Assembly: GCA_003132525.1 (NCBI GenBank)
Contig: PKXZ01000024.1
Coordinates: forward strand, 31,892-65,584
Direction of reading: 5' to 3'
Source of the DNA: Candidatus Dormiibacterota bacterium
Lineage (GTDB): Bacteria > Chloroflexota > Dormibacteria > Aeolococcales > Aeolococcaceae
Length of the DNA: 33,693 nucleotides
Shown: positions 15,897 through 23,778 of the stretch, one piece after another
How the letters are laid out: the number at the start of each line of letters is the position of its first letter
Position numbering within the stretch: position 1 is the first letter of the stretch
Made by a program: the position numbers and the translations under genes
Notes under the pieces: generated by a model
Databases searched by the model: none
What the model was told of the DNA's origin: nothing
The model's input: only the letters and a program-made list of their open reading frames with translations

Positions 15897-16904
15897 TCAG
15901 CCGACCTGCACCGGCTTGTAATTGCGCTGGTAGAACTCCCAGAACTCGCCGGATTTGAGCGGGCGCCACCAATCCTGGTGCTCGACGAACCAGGCGACCG
16001 TCTGCTGCATTCCCATCTCGAATGTGACCGTCGGGCCCCACCCGAGGCCGGACAGACGCGTGGAATCGAGCGCATAGCGGCGGTCGTGACCGAGACGGTC
16101 GCGAACGAACTGCTTCAGGGAGGTCGGCTTGCCGAGCAGACGGAGCACCGTATCCGCCACGGTGATCCCGTCGGTCTCACCACCGGCGCCGATGTTGTAG
16201 TCCATGCCGGTGACGCCGTTGCGGAGCGCGCTATCGATGCCGCGCGCATGGTCCTCGACGTAGAGATAGTCCCGCACCGCGCCGCCATCGCCGTAGATCG
16301 GCAGCGGCCGGTCGTCGATCGCGTTGGTGATGAAGAGCGGAATGATCTTCTCGGGGTACTGATACGGACCGTACGTGTTCGAGCCGCGGGTCACGATGGC
16401 TGGGAACCCGTACGACGTCCGGTAGGCCTGGACCTGGAGCTCACCGCCCGCCTTGCTTGCGCTGTACGGGCTTCGTGGCTGGAGCGGGTCGCCCTCGACG
16501 CTGAGCCCGCTGCCGTTGTCGCCGTACACCTCGTCGGTGCTCACCTGAAGGAATCGCTCGTGACGGTGCTCGCGTGCGGCGTCCATGAGCACGAAGGTGC
16601 CGTACACATCGGTCAGGATGAACTGGCCCGGTGCTTCCAGCGACCGATCCACGTGCGATTCCGCGGCGAAGTTGACGATGACGTCCACATCGGCGGCGAG
16701 CTCGCGTACGACCGCCGCGTCGCAGATGTCGCCATGGACAAAGCGCAAACGCGGGTCAGCGCGAACGCTCTGGAGGTTGCGCTCATTGCCCGCATACGTG
16801 AGCTTGTCGAGCACGACCACGGAGTCGTCGGGGTGCTCGTGGAGGGTCATGCGGACGAACTCGCTGCCGATGAAGCCGGCTCCGCCGGTGACCAGGAGAC
16901 GCAC
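15897..16904 (-). CDS. rmlB: dTDP-glucose 4,6-dehydratase
   Basis: A 335-residue extended SDR enzyme making dTDP-4-keto-6-deoxyglucose from dTDP-glucose, the entry step to rhamnose and other deoxysugars. It begins with the NAD-binding VTGGAGFIGSEFV, then KLTYAGNERNL, NFAAESHVDRS, the catalytic STDEVYGD (Thr-Asp-Glu set), YSASKAGGE (YxxxK), and TRGSNTYGPYQYPEKIIPLF, all diagnostic for RmlB. The start is GTG 16904, one base after the rmlC stop on the same strand, so the two are co-transcribed. The thymidylyltransferase (rmlA) and reductase (rmlD) of the rhamnose pathway are not in this window. The product could therefore go to rhamnose or another deoxysugar made by distant genes. Confidence 0.96.
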   Translation of the reverse strand: MRLLVTGGAGFIGSEFVRMTLHEHPDDSVVVLDKLTYAGNERNLQSVRADPRLRFVHGDICDAAVVRELAADVDVIVNFAAESHVDRSLEAPGQFILTDVYGTFVLMDAAREHRHERFLQVSTDEVYGDNGSGLSVEGDPLQPRSPYSASKAGGELQVQAYRTSYGFPAIVTRGSNTYGPYQYPEKIIPLFITNAIDDRPLPIYGDGGAVRDYLYVEDHARGIDSALRNGVTGMDYNIGAGGETDGITVADTVLRLLGKPTSLKQFVRDRLGHDRRYALDSTRLSGLGWGPTVTFEMGMQQTVAWFVEHQDWWRPLKSGEFWEFYQRNYKPVQVG

Positions 16905-16905
16905 G

Positions 16906-17475
16906 TCAGATATTCTCGATCGTCCAGTCGAAGCCGATGCGAGGATCGTTCCACGCGACCCGCCCCTCGTCTGGATCGTCGGAGCTGTAGGGCTCGGTGA
17001 CGTAGTAGTTGAGGATGACGTCGCGCAGGGAGAGGCACTGATACCCGTGCGCCACTAGGGGTGGAATGGCCACCATCCGCGGCGCGTTCTCGCCGAGCAT
17101 GACGCTCTGGACATGCCCGGCAGTCGGCGAATCGTGGCGGAGATCCACGAGGACGACCCGCGCATCGCCCTGGACGATGTCCCAGTAGTCCCACTGCCGC
17201 TTGTGCCAGTGGAAGGCCTTGATCAGCTCGGGCGGATTGCCGCCCCGCGCATAGGCAAGGCTTCGGGACATCTGAGCGAACTGCTGGTCCGGAAGGAACG
17301 GCCGGCCCTGGTCGTCAAGATCGCCGCGTTTCAGCTGCTCGATGAAGTACCCGCGCTGGTCCGTCCACTTCCTGAAGGTCTTGACCATGACGCCATCGAT
17401 CGACCCAAGACGCTCCGCGAGTGGGCGCGAAGCCATTGCATTGAGCACCCCTTCCATCTCGGGGAGCACTGTCAT
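16906..17475 (-). CDS. rmlC: dTDP-4-dehydrorhamnose 3,5-epimerase-like (RmlC family) protein
   Basis: A 189-residue cupin that should epimerise the RmlB product. C-terminal landmarks are clear: IPPLVAHGYQCLS, YYVTEPY and VAWNDPRIGFDW, matching the RmlC HG-, Tyr- and WNDP-containing blocks. The usual RGLHYQ active-site stretch is IKAFHWHKRQWDYW here: the His is kept but the surroundings differ, placing it in a divergent subgroup. DQRGYFIE near the start is typical. ATG 17475 gives an 11-base gap after the secreted protein stop; GTG 17499 would overlap it by 13 bases, and a later ATG (residue 14 of this call) is also possible. It directly precedes rmlB. Strict 3,5-epimerase versus single-position epimerase or sugar isomerase activity is open. 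Confidence 0.82.
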   Translation of the reverse strand: MTVLPEMEGVLNAMASRPLAERLGSIDGVMVKTFRKWTDQRGYFIEQLKRGDLDDQGRPFLPDQQFAQMSRSLAYARGGNPPELIKAFHWHKRQWDYWDIVQGDARVVLVDLRHDSPTAGHVQSVMLGENAPRMVAIPPLVAHGYQCLSLRDVILNYYVTEPYSSDDPDEGRVAWNDPRIGFDWTIENI

Positions 17476-17486
17476 CCAAGCCACAG

Positions 17487-20400
17487 CTACTGAAACCAAC
17501 CCTCGATATCGATAACGGCGTTGACGCTGCCGGCACCGTTATACAGTGAGACGTGGCCGTCGTTCGGGTCAGACGCCACGGTGTCGACCTGAACCACTGC
17601 CAGGTTCGCCATCACCACCCCGGGATTGAGGTTGACATCTGACACCGCTGGAGGATGGATCAGGTTCGAAGGGTAGATCGTCAGGTAGGTTGGTGCCGTC
17701 GGAGCGATCGCGGTCAGGTTGGCGATGACGGCGACCACCAGGGTCGGGCTGTTGTAGGCGGGGATGTCCACATCACCGGCGACCCGGACGAGGCGGCTGG
17801 CGTTGGAACCGATCGCCCCCTCGGTGCAGAAGAAGGTGGACACCCGCGTGTCGCAGATCCGCGTGGGCGCAACCGCCTGGAACTGGTATCCGGCGGGGCT
17901 CGCCGGCGCGCTTGCGCTGCCGAACCAGCCGTTGGCGTCGATGACCACGTTGATGGTCCCCAGACCGTTGTACACGCAGATCGCGTCGTCGATCCCGCCC
18001 GTCGATGCCGCCGGTCCGAGGGCAACCATGACCCGGTTCGCCTGCACGGCTCCGGCGGACACGTTGAGCGTCGAGAACGGCGACTGGTGGCCGGGGCCGT
18101 ACGGGCAGATCCCATTGACAGGCGGGAAGAGGCTCAGGAGCGTGTACGAGGTCCCAGCGACGGCGGTCAGGTTGACCACCGCTGCACCAGCACTCCCATC
18201 ACTGGGCAGCCCTCCGGTGACCGCGAAGTTGATCAGCATCGACTCGCCCTGACCGAGCGCCCCGTGGGCGGTGCAGAACGGCGTCGGTGAATGGGGTCTC
18301 GTGTCGCAGACGCGGACCGGGGCGATCGGATGGAAAAGCCCCGCGGGTTGACCCGCAGCCAGTGGGGCAGCGAAGTACCCTTCGACGTCGACGAGCACGC
18401 CGACACTCCCGAGCGCGTTGTAAATATCAATCCATCCTTGGCCGCCCTGCGCGCCGAGCGTGACCGTGACCAGGTTGGCGAACACGGTGTGCGCCGCGAA
18501 GTTGAGGTTTGAGGCGTTGGGTCGTATCGTGCCGTAGGGATACACGGTGAGCAGGCTCGACGCCGAGCCGCTCACCTCGGTAACGTTGAGCACTGCCGCC
18601 GTCGCGTTGGCTGGTATTGGGGTACCCGAGCCGACGTTGGTGACCTGCAGGCTTCTGACGGCACCTGGTCCGAGCGGCCCTCCAGTGTTGCGCGTGTCGA
18701 GAATTCGGTAAGGAGTCACCGGCGTGTAGCTCGCCAGGCCGACATAGGTATACGCCAGCGTCGCCGAGGTACCAAGGGCATCGGTCGCTTGGACAAGGTC
18801 CGTCGCGCCGGCAGCAGGCCCGGGCGGAGTCACGAACGTGAACGACGTTGCCGTCTGGTTGGCGGTCGCAATCGGGTTTCCATCAAATGTCGCACTGATG
18901 TCCGTGCCGATGTCGAGCCCCGTGACGGTGACCGTCTGCCCGCCCGCGACCGGTCCCAGAGACGGGTTCAGGGAGGTGATCGTCGGAGCCGAGAGTGTCA
19001 GGTCGTAGATGCGTGTATTCCAACAGCCGTTCGCAGTGCAGATTCCCTCGACGCTGGCATCCTCTGACCCAGAGATAACCCAGACGTCCTTCGGGTTGGC
19101 CGGATCCTGCGCTGCACCGGAGTAATCACCCCATCGGCATCCCTCAATGGGGTCGCAGGCACCATTGAACAGGTCGTCACCGTCGTAGTACGTGGTACTG
19201 GTCTGCAGCACCTGGAAGGTGCTCAATGTGGTGCTACCCGATGGAACCGAGGCATCAACAATGCTTGGATTCAGGCTCGTCGACGATTCGTCGAAGACGG
19301 TGATCATGTCGCCCGCGGAATCGACGCTCACCGCCGGGTAGAAGAGGTCGACCCCGTTGATGCCGACGTTGTCCAGCTGATTCGTGAGGGTCGTAGTCAC
19401 ACCGCCGGCGCTGTTGGCGGCTATCTCCACATAGTCCAGACAGTCTCGCTGCACCGTGTCGCCCGGAGGCTCGCAGCTGGTCCCGTCGGCCGTCCATATC
19501 TCTCCGTTCTCCCACACCGCGTTGAGAAACCGGTCGTCGTTGGTCTGTAACTGCTTTCCGCCCGAGTCATCCTGGTCGGCCGGAGGCAGGTATCCGGTCG
19601 AGGCAACCACCGTCGGAGACATCGGGACGTAGACGTACGGTTGATTGACGACGTTGGAGTCCTCCGGCGTTCCTGTGAACGCCTGGACAAGCGCATCCGG
19701 CGTGCTGCCGCCATTGCTACATCCATTCCCATCACAGTCGGACTGGTTGCTCACGATGTACGCCACCGACATCGAACCGATCGCCTGCACCGGTTGCGGG
19801 GCGAATGGCCCGTCATAGAAGTAGTAGAGCGAGAACCCGCTTCCATGCGTATCGTTCTCGTAGTCGGTCTTCTGGAGGATGTCGACTTCGCTGCCCGTGA
19901 ATATGTTGTCGCAGCCGTAGTCGTCGAATGAGACTGTCACAGTGTTCGAAGAGATGCCCAATCCTGGCTGATCGCCGAACTCTGTGGTCGCTTCCCCAGT
20001 TTGTAGGGACGTCGCCATCGGGAGCGCGTACACCGTCCAGTCGTCAAGCGGCAGCGGATTCGAGGATCCCGATACCGCGATCAGGATCGGCTGCGACTCG
20101 GGACAATCGCTCGGAGACGAGTAGTCGTCTGGCACCTCGGTGATCGTCAACCAGAACCTTCCGCCACTTGCGTCGTAGATCACCCGCGGATCACTGCTGT
20201 GGTAGCCGTCGGTGACCTCCATGAAGGAGTTGAGGTCGGCAAATCCACCGGGAAGCGGCGCTCCCGCTCGACTGAAGACCTCGACCGTGGAGTTGACCAC
20301 CTCGACGATGTCGACAGGTCCGGCCGCCACGTCCTCGTTGGGTGGCGTCACCTCCTGATCGTCTCCGAAGCTGTGAATCGTGCTCGCCTGCGCTGTTCCC

Positions 20401-20801
20401 GGGAACCCGGCCAGCTCGTCCGGAGGGCTTGCTGTGACGAGCGGTGCTCCGGCGACGTTCGATCGGGTGGACGAGGATGGAGCTGCGCCGGCGCCGGCGA
20501 GAGTTCCGGGTTCGGCGGCAACCCCATTCCCGCGCTTATCGATCAGTGCGCCACCACCGCTCTTGAGTGTCCGCGAAAACGCGGCCGCATGTTGTTTCGC
20601 AGTCAGAGGAAGAAACGGAGTCTCATGCGTTGACGCCATGTGCTTCGAGGCGGACGAGGTGGATGCAGGACTTGCGGCCACCGGCTTCGAGACGGACGGG
20701 CTGGGCGCAGGACTAGCGGCCGAAACGTTCGTAGAGACAAACACTGGAAGCATCGCGGCCGCAGTCAAACAGACGATCCAATTCCAACGTCCAGCCTTCA
20801 C
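17487..20801 (-). CDS. Large secreted protein with propeller-like region, IPT/TIG domain and three C-terminal repeats
   Basis: A 1104-residue exported protein. The Sec signal covers about 1-29 (hydrophobic core CLTAAAMLPVFV, VSAAS site), followed by a Ser/Pro/Ala-rich stalk to ~130. Residues ~140-600 resemble secreted sialidase-like propellers (SDPRVIYDASGGRFWLTI, FYPAVSVDSAGDMITVFDES, RWGDYSGAAQDP) and hold many Cys and Asp. An IPT/TIG domain spans ~604-688 (PTITSLNPSLGPVAGGQTVTVTG). Three repeats follow at ~692-810, 822-960 and 974-1104, each opening with a 'P.RI/V.DTR' motif and ending in 'YNxxGSVxVxVDxxGYF/WF'. That repeat is frequent in surface proteins of high-GC bacteria. The GTG start has GGAGGAG at 20812-20806 and a TACACT -10. 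Sugar-pathway genes follow directly. Confidence 0.88.
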   Translation of the reverse strand: MKAGRWNWIVCLTAAAMLPVFVSTNVSAASPAPSPSVSKPVAASPASTSSASKHMASTHETPFLPLTAKQHAAAFSRTLKSGGGALIDKRGNGVAAEPGTLAGAGAAPSSSTRSNVAGAPLVTASPPDELAGFPGTAQASTIHSFGDDQEVTPPNEDVAAGPVDIVEVVNSTVEVFSRAGAPLPGGFADLNSFMEVTDGYHSSDPRVIYDASGGRFWLTITEVPDDYSSPSDCPESQPILIAVSGSSNPLPLDDWTVYALPMATSLQTGEATTEFGDQPGLGISSNTVTVSFDDYGCDNIFTGSEVDILQKTDYENDTHGSGFSLYYFYDGPFAPQPVQAIGSMSVAYIVSNQSDCDGNGCSNGGSTPDALVQAFTGTPEDSNVVNQPYVYVPMSPTVVASTGYLPPADQDDSGGKQLQTNDDRFLNAVWENGEIWTADGTSCEPPGDTVQRDCLDYVEIAANSAGGVTTTLTNQLDNVGINGVDLFYPAVSVDSAGDMITVFDESSTSLNPSIVDASVPSGSTTLSTFQVLQTSTTYYDGDDLFNGACDPIEGCRWGDYSGAAQDPANPKDVWVISGSEDASVEGICTANGCWNTRIYDLTLSAPTITSLNPSLGPVAGGQTVTVTGLDIGTDISATFDGNPIATANQTATSFTFVTPPGPAAGATDLVQATDALGTSATLAYTYVGLASYTPVTPYRILDTRNTGGPLGPGAVRSLQVTNVGSGTPIPANATAAVLNVTEVSGSASSLLTVYPYGTIRPNASNLNFAAHTVFANLVTVTLGAQGGQGWIDIYNALGSVGVLVDVEGYFAAPLAAGQPAGLFHPIAPVRVCDTRPHSPTPFCTAHGALGQGESMLINFAVTGGLPSDGSAGAAVVNLTAVAGTSYTLLSLFPPVNGICPYGPGHQSPFSTLNVSAGAVQANRVMVALGPAASTGGIDDAICVYNGLGTINVVIDANGWFGSASAPASPAGYQFQAVAPTRICDTRVSTFFCTEGAIGSNASRLVRVAGDVDIPAYNSPTLVVAVIANLTAIAPTAPTYLTIYPSNLIHPPAVSDVNLNPGVVMANLAVVQVDTVASDPNDGHVSLYNGAGSVNAVIDIEGWFQ

Positions 20802-20840
20802 GCCACTCCTCCATCCGGACGATATTCCCCTCCACCGCGG

Positions 20841-20846
20841 AGTGTA
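20841..20846 (-). promoter_or_regulatory. -10 element (TACACT) of the secreted repeat protein
   Basis: TACACT, 39 bases upstream of GTG 20801, with GGAGGAG (20812-20806) between, a conventional leader. It may serve the whole secreted protein-rmlC-rmlB unit. The -35 position would fall in the first of two hairpins at 20854-20897. Confidence 0.45.
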
Positions 20847-20853
20847 ACCCGGG

Positions 20854-20897
20854 ATCCGGCGGAATCCCCGGATGCTTGCAACTTCCGCATGAGTTGC
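20854..20897. repeat. Two tandem 20-base inverted repeats between a glycosyltransferase stop and the secreted protein promoter
   Basis: ATCCGG/CCGGAT (20854-20873) and GCAACT/AGTTGC (20878-20897) each have perfect six-base arms and an eight-base loop. The second overlaps an alternative stem, CCGCA/TGCGG on the minus strand. They begin five bases past the stop of the 20902 gene. No U-tract follows. Terminator or protein-binding site are both possible. Confidence 0.45.
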
Positions 20898-20901
20898 GGA
20901 G

Positions 20902-22782
20902 TCAGTCGAGCTGAAGACTCAGCGGAGTGGGCCAGAGGACGTTGACGTTGAGATATGGCTCCTCGACCTCGTCGATGCCTCCCCAGCGCTCCGCGAACAC
21001 TCGCGCGTCCTCACCCGCGATGTCACCGCCATCCGCCCGAGCGGCCTCACCCCATGTCAGCTCAGCGAGTGGCGTGCAGAGAACACGTGATCCCATCGCG
21101 CGGACGCGGATGCAGTAATCGACGTCCCAGAGAGCGTGCTGAAACATTTCGTCGAGACCATTTGCCGCATCGAACGTGTCGCGCCTGGTCATGAGACACG
21201 CGCCCGATACAGCGCTCATCTCCTTGATGACGTGCAGGTGCTGATCGACGCTGCTCGCGAGCCCCAGCCGTCCGCAGATGATCCCTTCATGCGCGACGGT
21301 CCCGTCCGGATAGCGCAGCCGGAGGCCCACCGCGCCGATGTCCGTCCGCTGGCTCAGCTCGAGCATCGTCTCGATCCAGCCGGCACTGATGACGCGTGTT
21401 GATGCGTCGAGCAGCACGATGTGCTCACCGCGCAGCGATCCCACGACCCTGTTGATCGCAGCGGGAGTGTCGTCAGCCGCAATCACCGATGTGACCGTGC
21501 GGTGGCCATACGTCGAAAGTCGTTCGATGCTCGCAACGCAGCCGGTGACATCGACGCCATCGGCGCGGGCAACAACGATGACGTCCACCATCGGCTCGCC
21601 CTGGACTGCATAGCGGGGGACGTAGAGACCGGGACTGGGACCCAGGTCAACGCGTCCGACGAGGCCGCGTCGCTGAAGGGCATCCGCAACCGCACGACGT
21701 CCGGCGTCCTGTGCCAGCGGTTTGAACCCTGCCGATACTGCGGTGGAACCGGGCACCATCCGCCATGCATAGAGGACATCAGGAACATGGCCGACATGCG
21801 TTGCACGCTCGGCCACGCGAAGCATCAGATCGTGGTCCTGGCTGCCGTCGAATCCTTCGCGGAAGCCCTCGACTTCATTGGCGAGTGAGCGGCGAACCAG
21901 GGTGAAGTGGTTGACGTAGTTCTCGGCGAGCAGCCGGTCCGGTGAGAAGTCGGGTTTGAAGGTCGGCGCACCAAACGTGCCGTCAGGGAGCAGCTTGTCC
22001 TCGTCGGAGTACACGAGATCTGTATCAGGATGCTCTCGCAGGTACGCCGCCATTGAAGAGAGCGCGTGAGGACGGAGCACGTCATCGTTGTCGATGAAGC
22101 CGACGAACTCTCCGGTCGCGTGCGCGAGCGCTGAGTTCGATGCAGCCGCGATGCCGCCCTGTTTGTCGCGATACACGACACGGACGCGAGAGTCGGCGGT
22201 GGCGGCGTCGAGCACTGAGCGCACGTGCGGGTGCGTGCTCGCGTCGTCCGCGATGCAGAGTTCGAGATGCGGGTACGCCTGCTCGAGCACCGAAGCGATC
22301 GCTGCCTCGAGCCACGACCGCTCTGGGTTGTGCACCGGCATGATGAGACTGATGACGCGTGCGCCATCGTCCGCTTCGGCGATGCGGCGCATGGTCGCGA
22401 GCTCCGCCGGTCTCGGAGTGTGCATCGCGAGCCAGCGGCGGTACTGACGGCGGCGGGCGGCCGCTGTGTCCGCCACACCGATGGCACGGCGGAGGTCGCG
22501 GTCGCGCCGGATCAGACCGGCCAGCGCGGAGGGACCCTTGTCGACAAGGGTCAACGTCCTGGATGCCGCCTTGTGCAACGTCTGTTGCCGGCGCGACTCC
22601 TGGGGCACCACTCTCCGCGCCTTGCGAACCAGCGAAACCGCGATCCGCGCCGACGCGCTGCCGGTCGCCTCGGCAAGCTCCGCCCTGAGCGACTGGAGCT
22701 CGGCCTCCAGCTCGGTGATGTGGCGACGGGCCGCCAGCAACTCCTCGGCGAGCCGTACGCTCTCATCGCGGGGCGCCGTCAC
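20902..22782 (-). CDS. Two-domain family 2 glycosyltransferase with N-terminal coiled coil
   Basis: A 626-residue cytoplasmic protein. Residues ~5-45 (LAEELLAARRHITELEAELQ) form a coiled coil, followed by a basic helical region. The first GT-A domain (~140-350) has ISLIMPVHNPERSWLEAAIASVLEQ, CIADDASTHPHVR, the metal-binding FIDNDDVLRPHAL, YSDEDKLLPDG and SQDHDLMLRVAE. A second, more diverged GT-A region (~400-615) has LLDASTRVISAGWIE, RLRYPDGTVAHEGIICG and ALWDVDYCIRVRAMG. Double-domain enzymes of this type build O-antigen or cell-wall heteropolymers, with each half adding a sugar. The start is GTG 22782; TACCAT upstream (22841-22836) is a -10 candidate. It is divergent from the Wzm/Wzt exporter, which could export its product. 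Confidence 0.9.
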   Translation of the reverse strand: MTAPRDESVRLAEELLAARRHITELEAELQSLRAELAEATGSASARIAVSLVRKARRVVPQESRRQQTLHKAASRTLTLVDKGPSALAGLIRRDRDLRRAIGVADTAAARRRQYRRWLAMHTPRPAELATMRRIAEADDGARVISLIMPVHNPERSWLEAAIASVLEQAYPHLELCIADDASTHPHVRSVLDAATADSRVRVVYRDKQGGIAAASNSALAHATGEFVGFIDNDDVLRPHALSSMAAYLREHPDTDLVYSDEDKLLPDGTFGAPTFKPDFSPDRLLAENYVNHFTLVRRSLANEVEGFREGFDGSQDHDLMLRVAERATHVGHVPDVLYAWRMVPGSTAVSAGFKPLAQDAGRRAVADALQRRGLVGRVDLGPSPGLYVPRYAVQGEPMVDVIVVARADGVDVTGCVASIERLSTYGHRTVTSVIAADDTPAAINRVVGSLRGEHIVLLDASTRVISAGWIETMLELSQRTDIGAVGLRLRYPDGTVAHEGIICGRLGLASSVDQHLHVIKEMSAVSGACLMTRRDTFDAANGLDEMFQHALWDVDYCIRVRAMGSRVLCTPLAELTWGEAARADGGDIAGEDARVFAERWGGIDEVEEPYLNVNVLWPTPLSLQLD

Positions 22783-22835
22783 AGGGCAGGTTCGGGCGCG
22801 GTCGCCCCGGCCATCTCAGGGTGCATCGAACGCAG

Positions 22836-22841
22836 ATGGTA
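22836..22841 (-). promoter_or_regulatory. Possible -10 element (TACCAT) of the two-domain glycosyltransferase
   Basis: TACCAT on the minus strand, 53 bases before GTG 22782. It is back-to-back with the exporter promoter at 22870-22875 in the 147-base divergent spacer. No strong -35 is visible. Confidence 0.35.
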
Positions 22842-22869
22842 TGCGGGGCGCGCGCGATCCGCCGCCGCT

Positions 22870-22875
22870 TAGTAT
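22870..22875 (+). promoter_or_regulatory. -10 element (TAGTAT) of the exporter genes
   Basis: TAGTAT (or the overlapping TATGCT, 22873-22878) lies about 55 bases before ATG 22930, which has a GGAG at 22918-22921. It probably drives wzm, wzt and perhaps the following membrane protein. Confidence 0.4.
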
Positions 22876-22929
22876 GCTCGAACTCGGGCGACAGGCCAGC
22901 CACTCGCGATTCGTATTGGAGACTCCGAC

Positions 22930-23778
22930 ATGAGCGTCGTCGCGCAGGGGAGCGGCACCATCGACGCGATCCAGCGCCCCAAGAGCGTCTTTCAGAGGAA
23001 TCTCAACCTCGTCCGCGAGCTCTCGATCACCAGCTTCAAGCTGAAATACACGGGCTCGGCGCTGGGCTACGTGTGGTCGCTGGTCAAGCCGCTGATGCTC
23101 TTCGGGATCATGTATCTGGTGTTCAGCATCCTGCTCAGGGTGGGCAAGGGCGACACCGATTTCCCGGTGCAGCTGCTGATCGCCATCGTGGCCTGGACGT
23201 TCTTCACCGAGGCCACGGCGACGGCGATGAACGCGGTTGCCGGAAACGGCGACCTCATCCGCAAAGCCTACTTTCCGCGCTGGATCCTCGTGGTCGCGTC
23301 CACGACCAGCGCATTGCTGACGTTCGCGATCAACACGACGTTGGTTCTGGTGGTGACCTTCGCACTCGGGGATCTCCATCTCACGCTCCGAAGCCTGTTC
23401 GTGCCGCTCTTCTATCTCGAGTTGATCGTCCTCGTGCTCGGCCTCTCGTTGCTGCTGTCGTCGCTCTTCGTGTTCTTCAGAGACCTGGGGCACATCTGGG
23501 AAATCCTCTCGTTGGTGCTCTTCTACGGCTCGGGAGTCGTGTTCCCGCTCATGCTCATCAAGTCGCACACGCTCCTCGATCTCGCGGGATTGAATCCCGT
23601 GGCGCAGATCATTCAGGATCTTCGTTACTCACTCGTGGTGTCGAGCCCGCTCAACCACTCGATGGTGTCGCTCATCGGAGCGCTGGAGGTGGTCCCCATC
23701 GTGCTGAGCATCGCCGTGTTCGGACTTGGGTTCCTGGTGTTCAACAGGCTGACGCCGAAGTTCGCGGAGTCACTGTGA
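22930..23778 (+). CDS. wzm: Polysaccharide ABC exporter, permease subunit
   Basis: A 282-residue ABC-2-type membrane protein with about six transmembrane segments, the permease of Wzm/Wzt exporters that move lipid-linked polysaccharide or teichoic-acid-like chains across the membrane. Family features are the soluble N-terminus ending in ELSITSFKLKYTGSALGYVWSLVKPL, a GDTDFPVQLLIAIVAWTFFTEA turn, and the last half with SSLFVFFRDLGHIWEILSLVLFYGSGVVFPL and LNPVAQIIQDLRYSLV. ATG 22930 has GGAG eight bases upstream. The stop overlaps the ATPase start, confirming a two-gene transporter. Adjacent glycosyltransferases on both sides fit a surface polysaccharide cargo. Confidence 0.94.
   Translation: MSVVAQGSGTIDAIQRPKSVFQRNLNLVRELSITSFKLKYTGSALGYVWSLVKPLMLFGIMYLVFSILLRVGKGDTDFPVQLLIAIVAWTFFTEATATAMNAVAGNGDLIRKAYFPRWILVVASTTSALLTFAINTTLVLVVTFALGDLHLTLRSLFVPLFYLELIVLVLGLSLLLSSLFVFFRDLGHIWEILSLVLFYGSGVVFPLMLIKSHTLLDLAGLNPVAQIIQDLRYSLVVSSPLNHSMVSLIGALEVVPIVLSIAVFGLGFLVFNRLTPKFAESL

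Noticed and set aside
15797-16075. Longer N-terminus for the DPM1-like glycosyltransferase
   Set aside because: It would overlap rmlB and adds basic, motif-free sequence; GTG 15796 has a plausible ribosome site.
22821-23774. Upstream extension of the Wzt frame, suggesting a fusion
   Set aside because: The extra frame is the shadow of wzm; the ATPase domain begins at GTG 23775, which overlaps the wzm stop.
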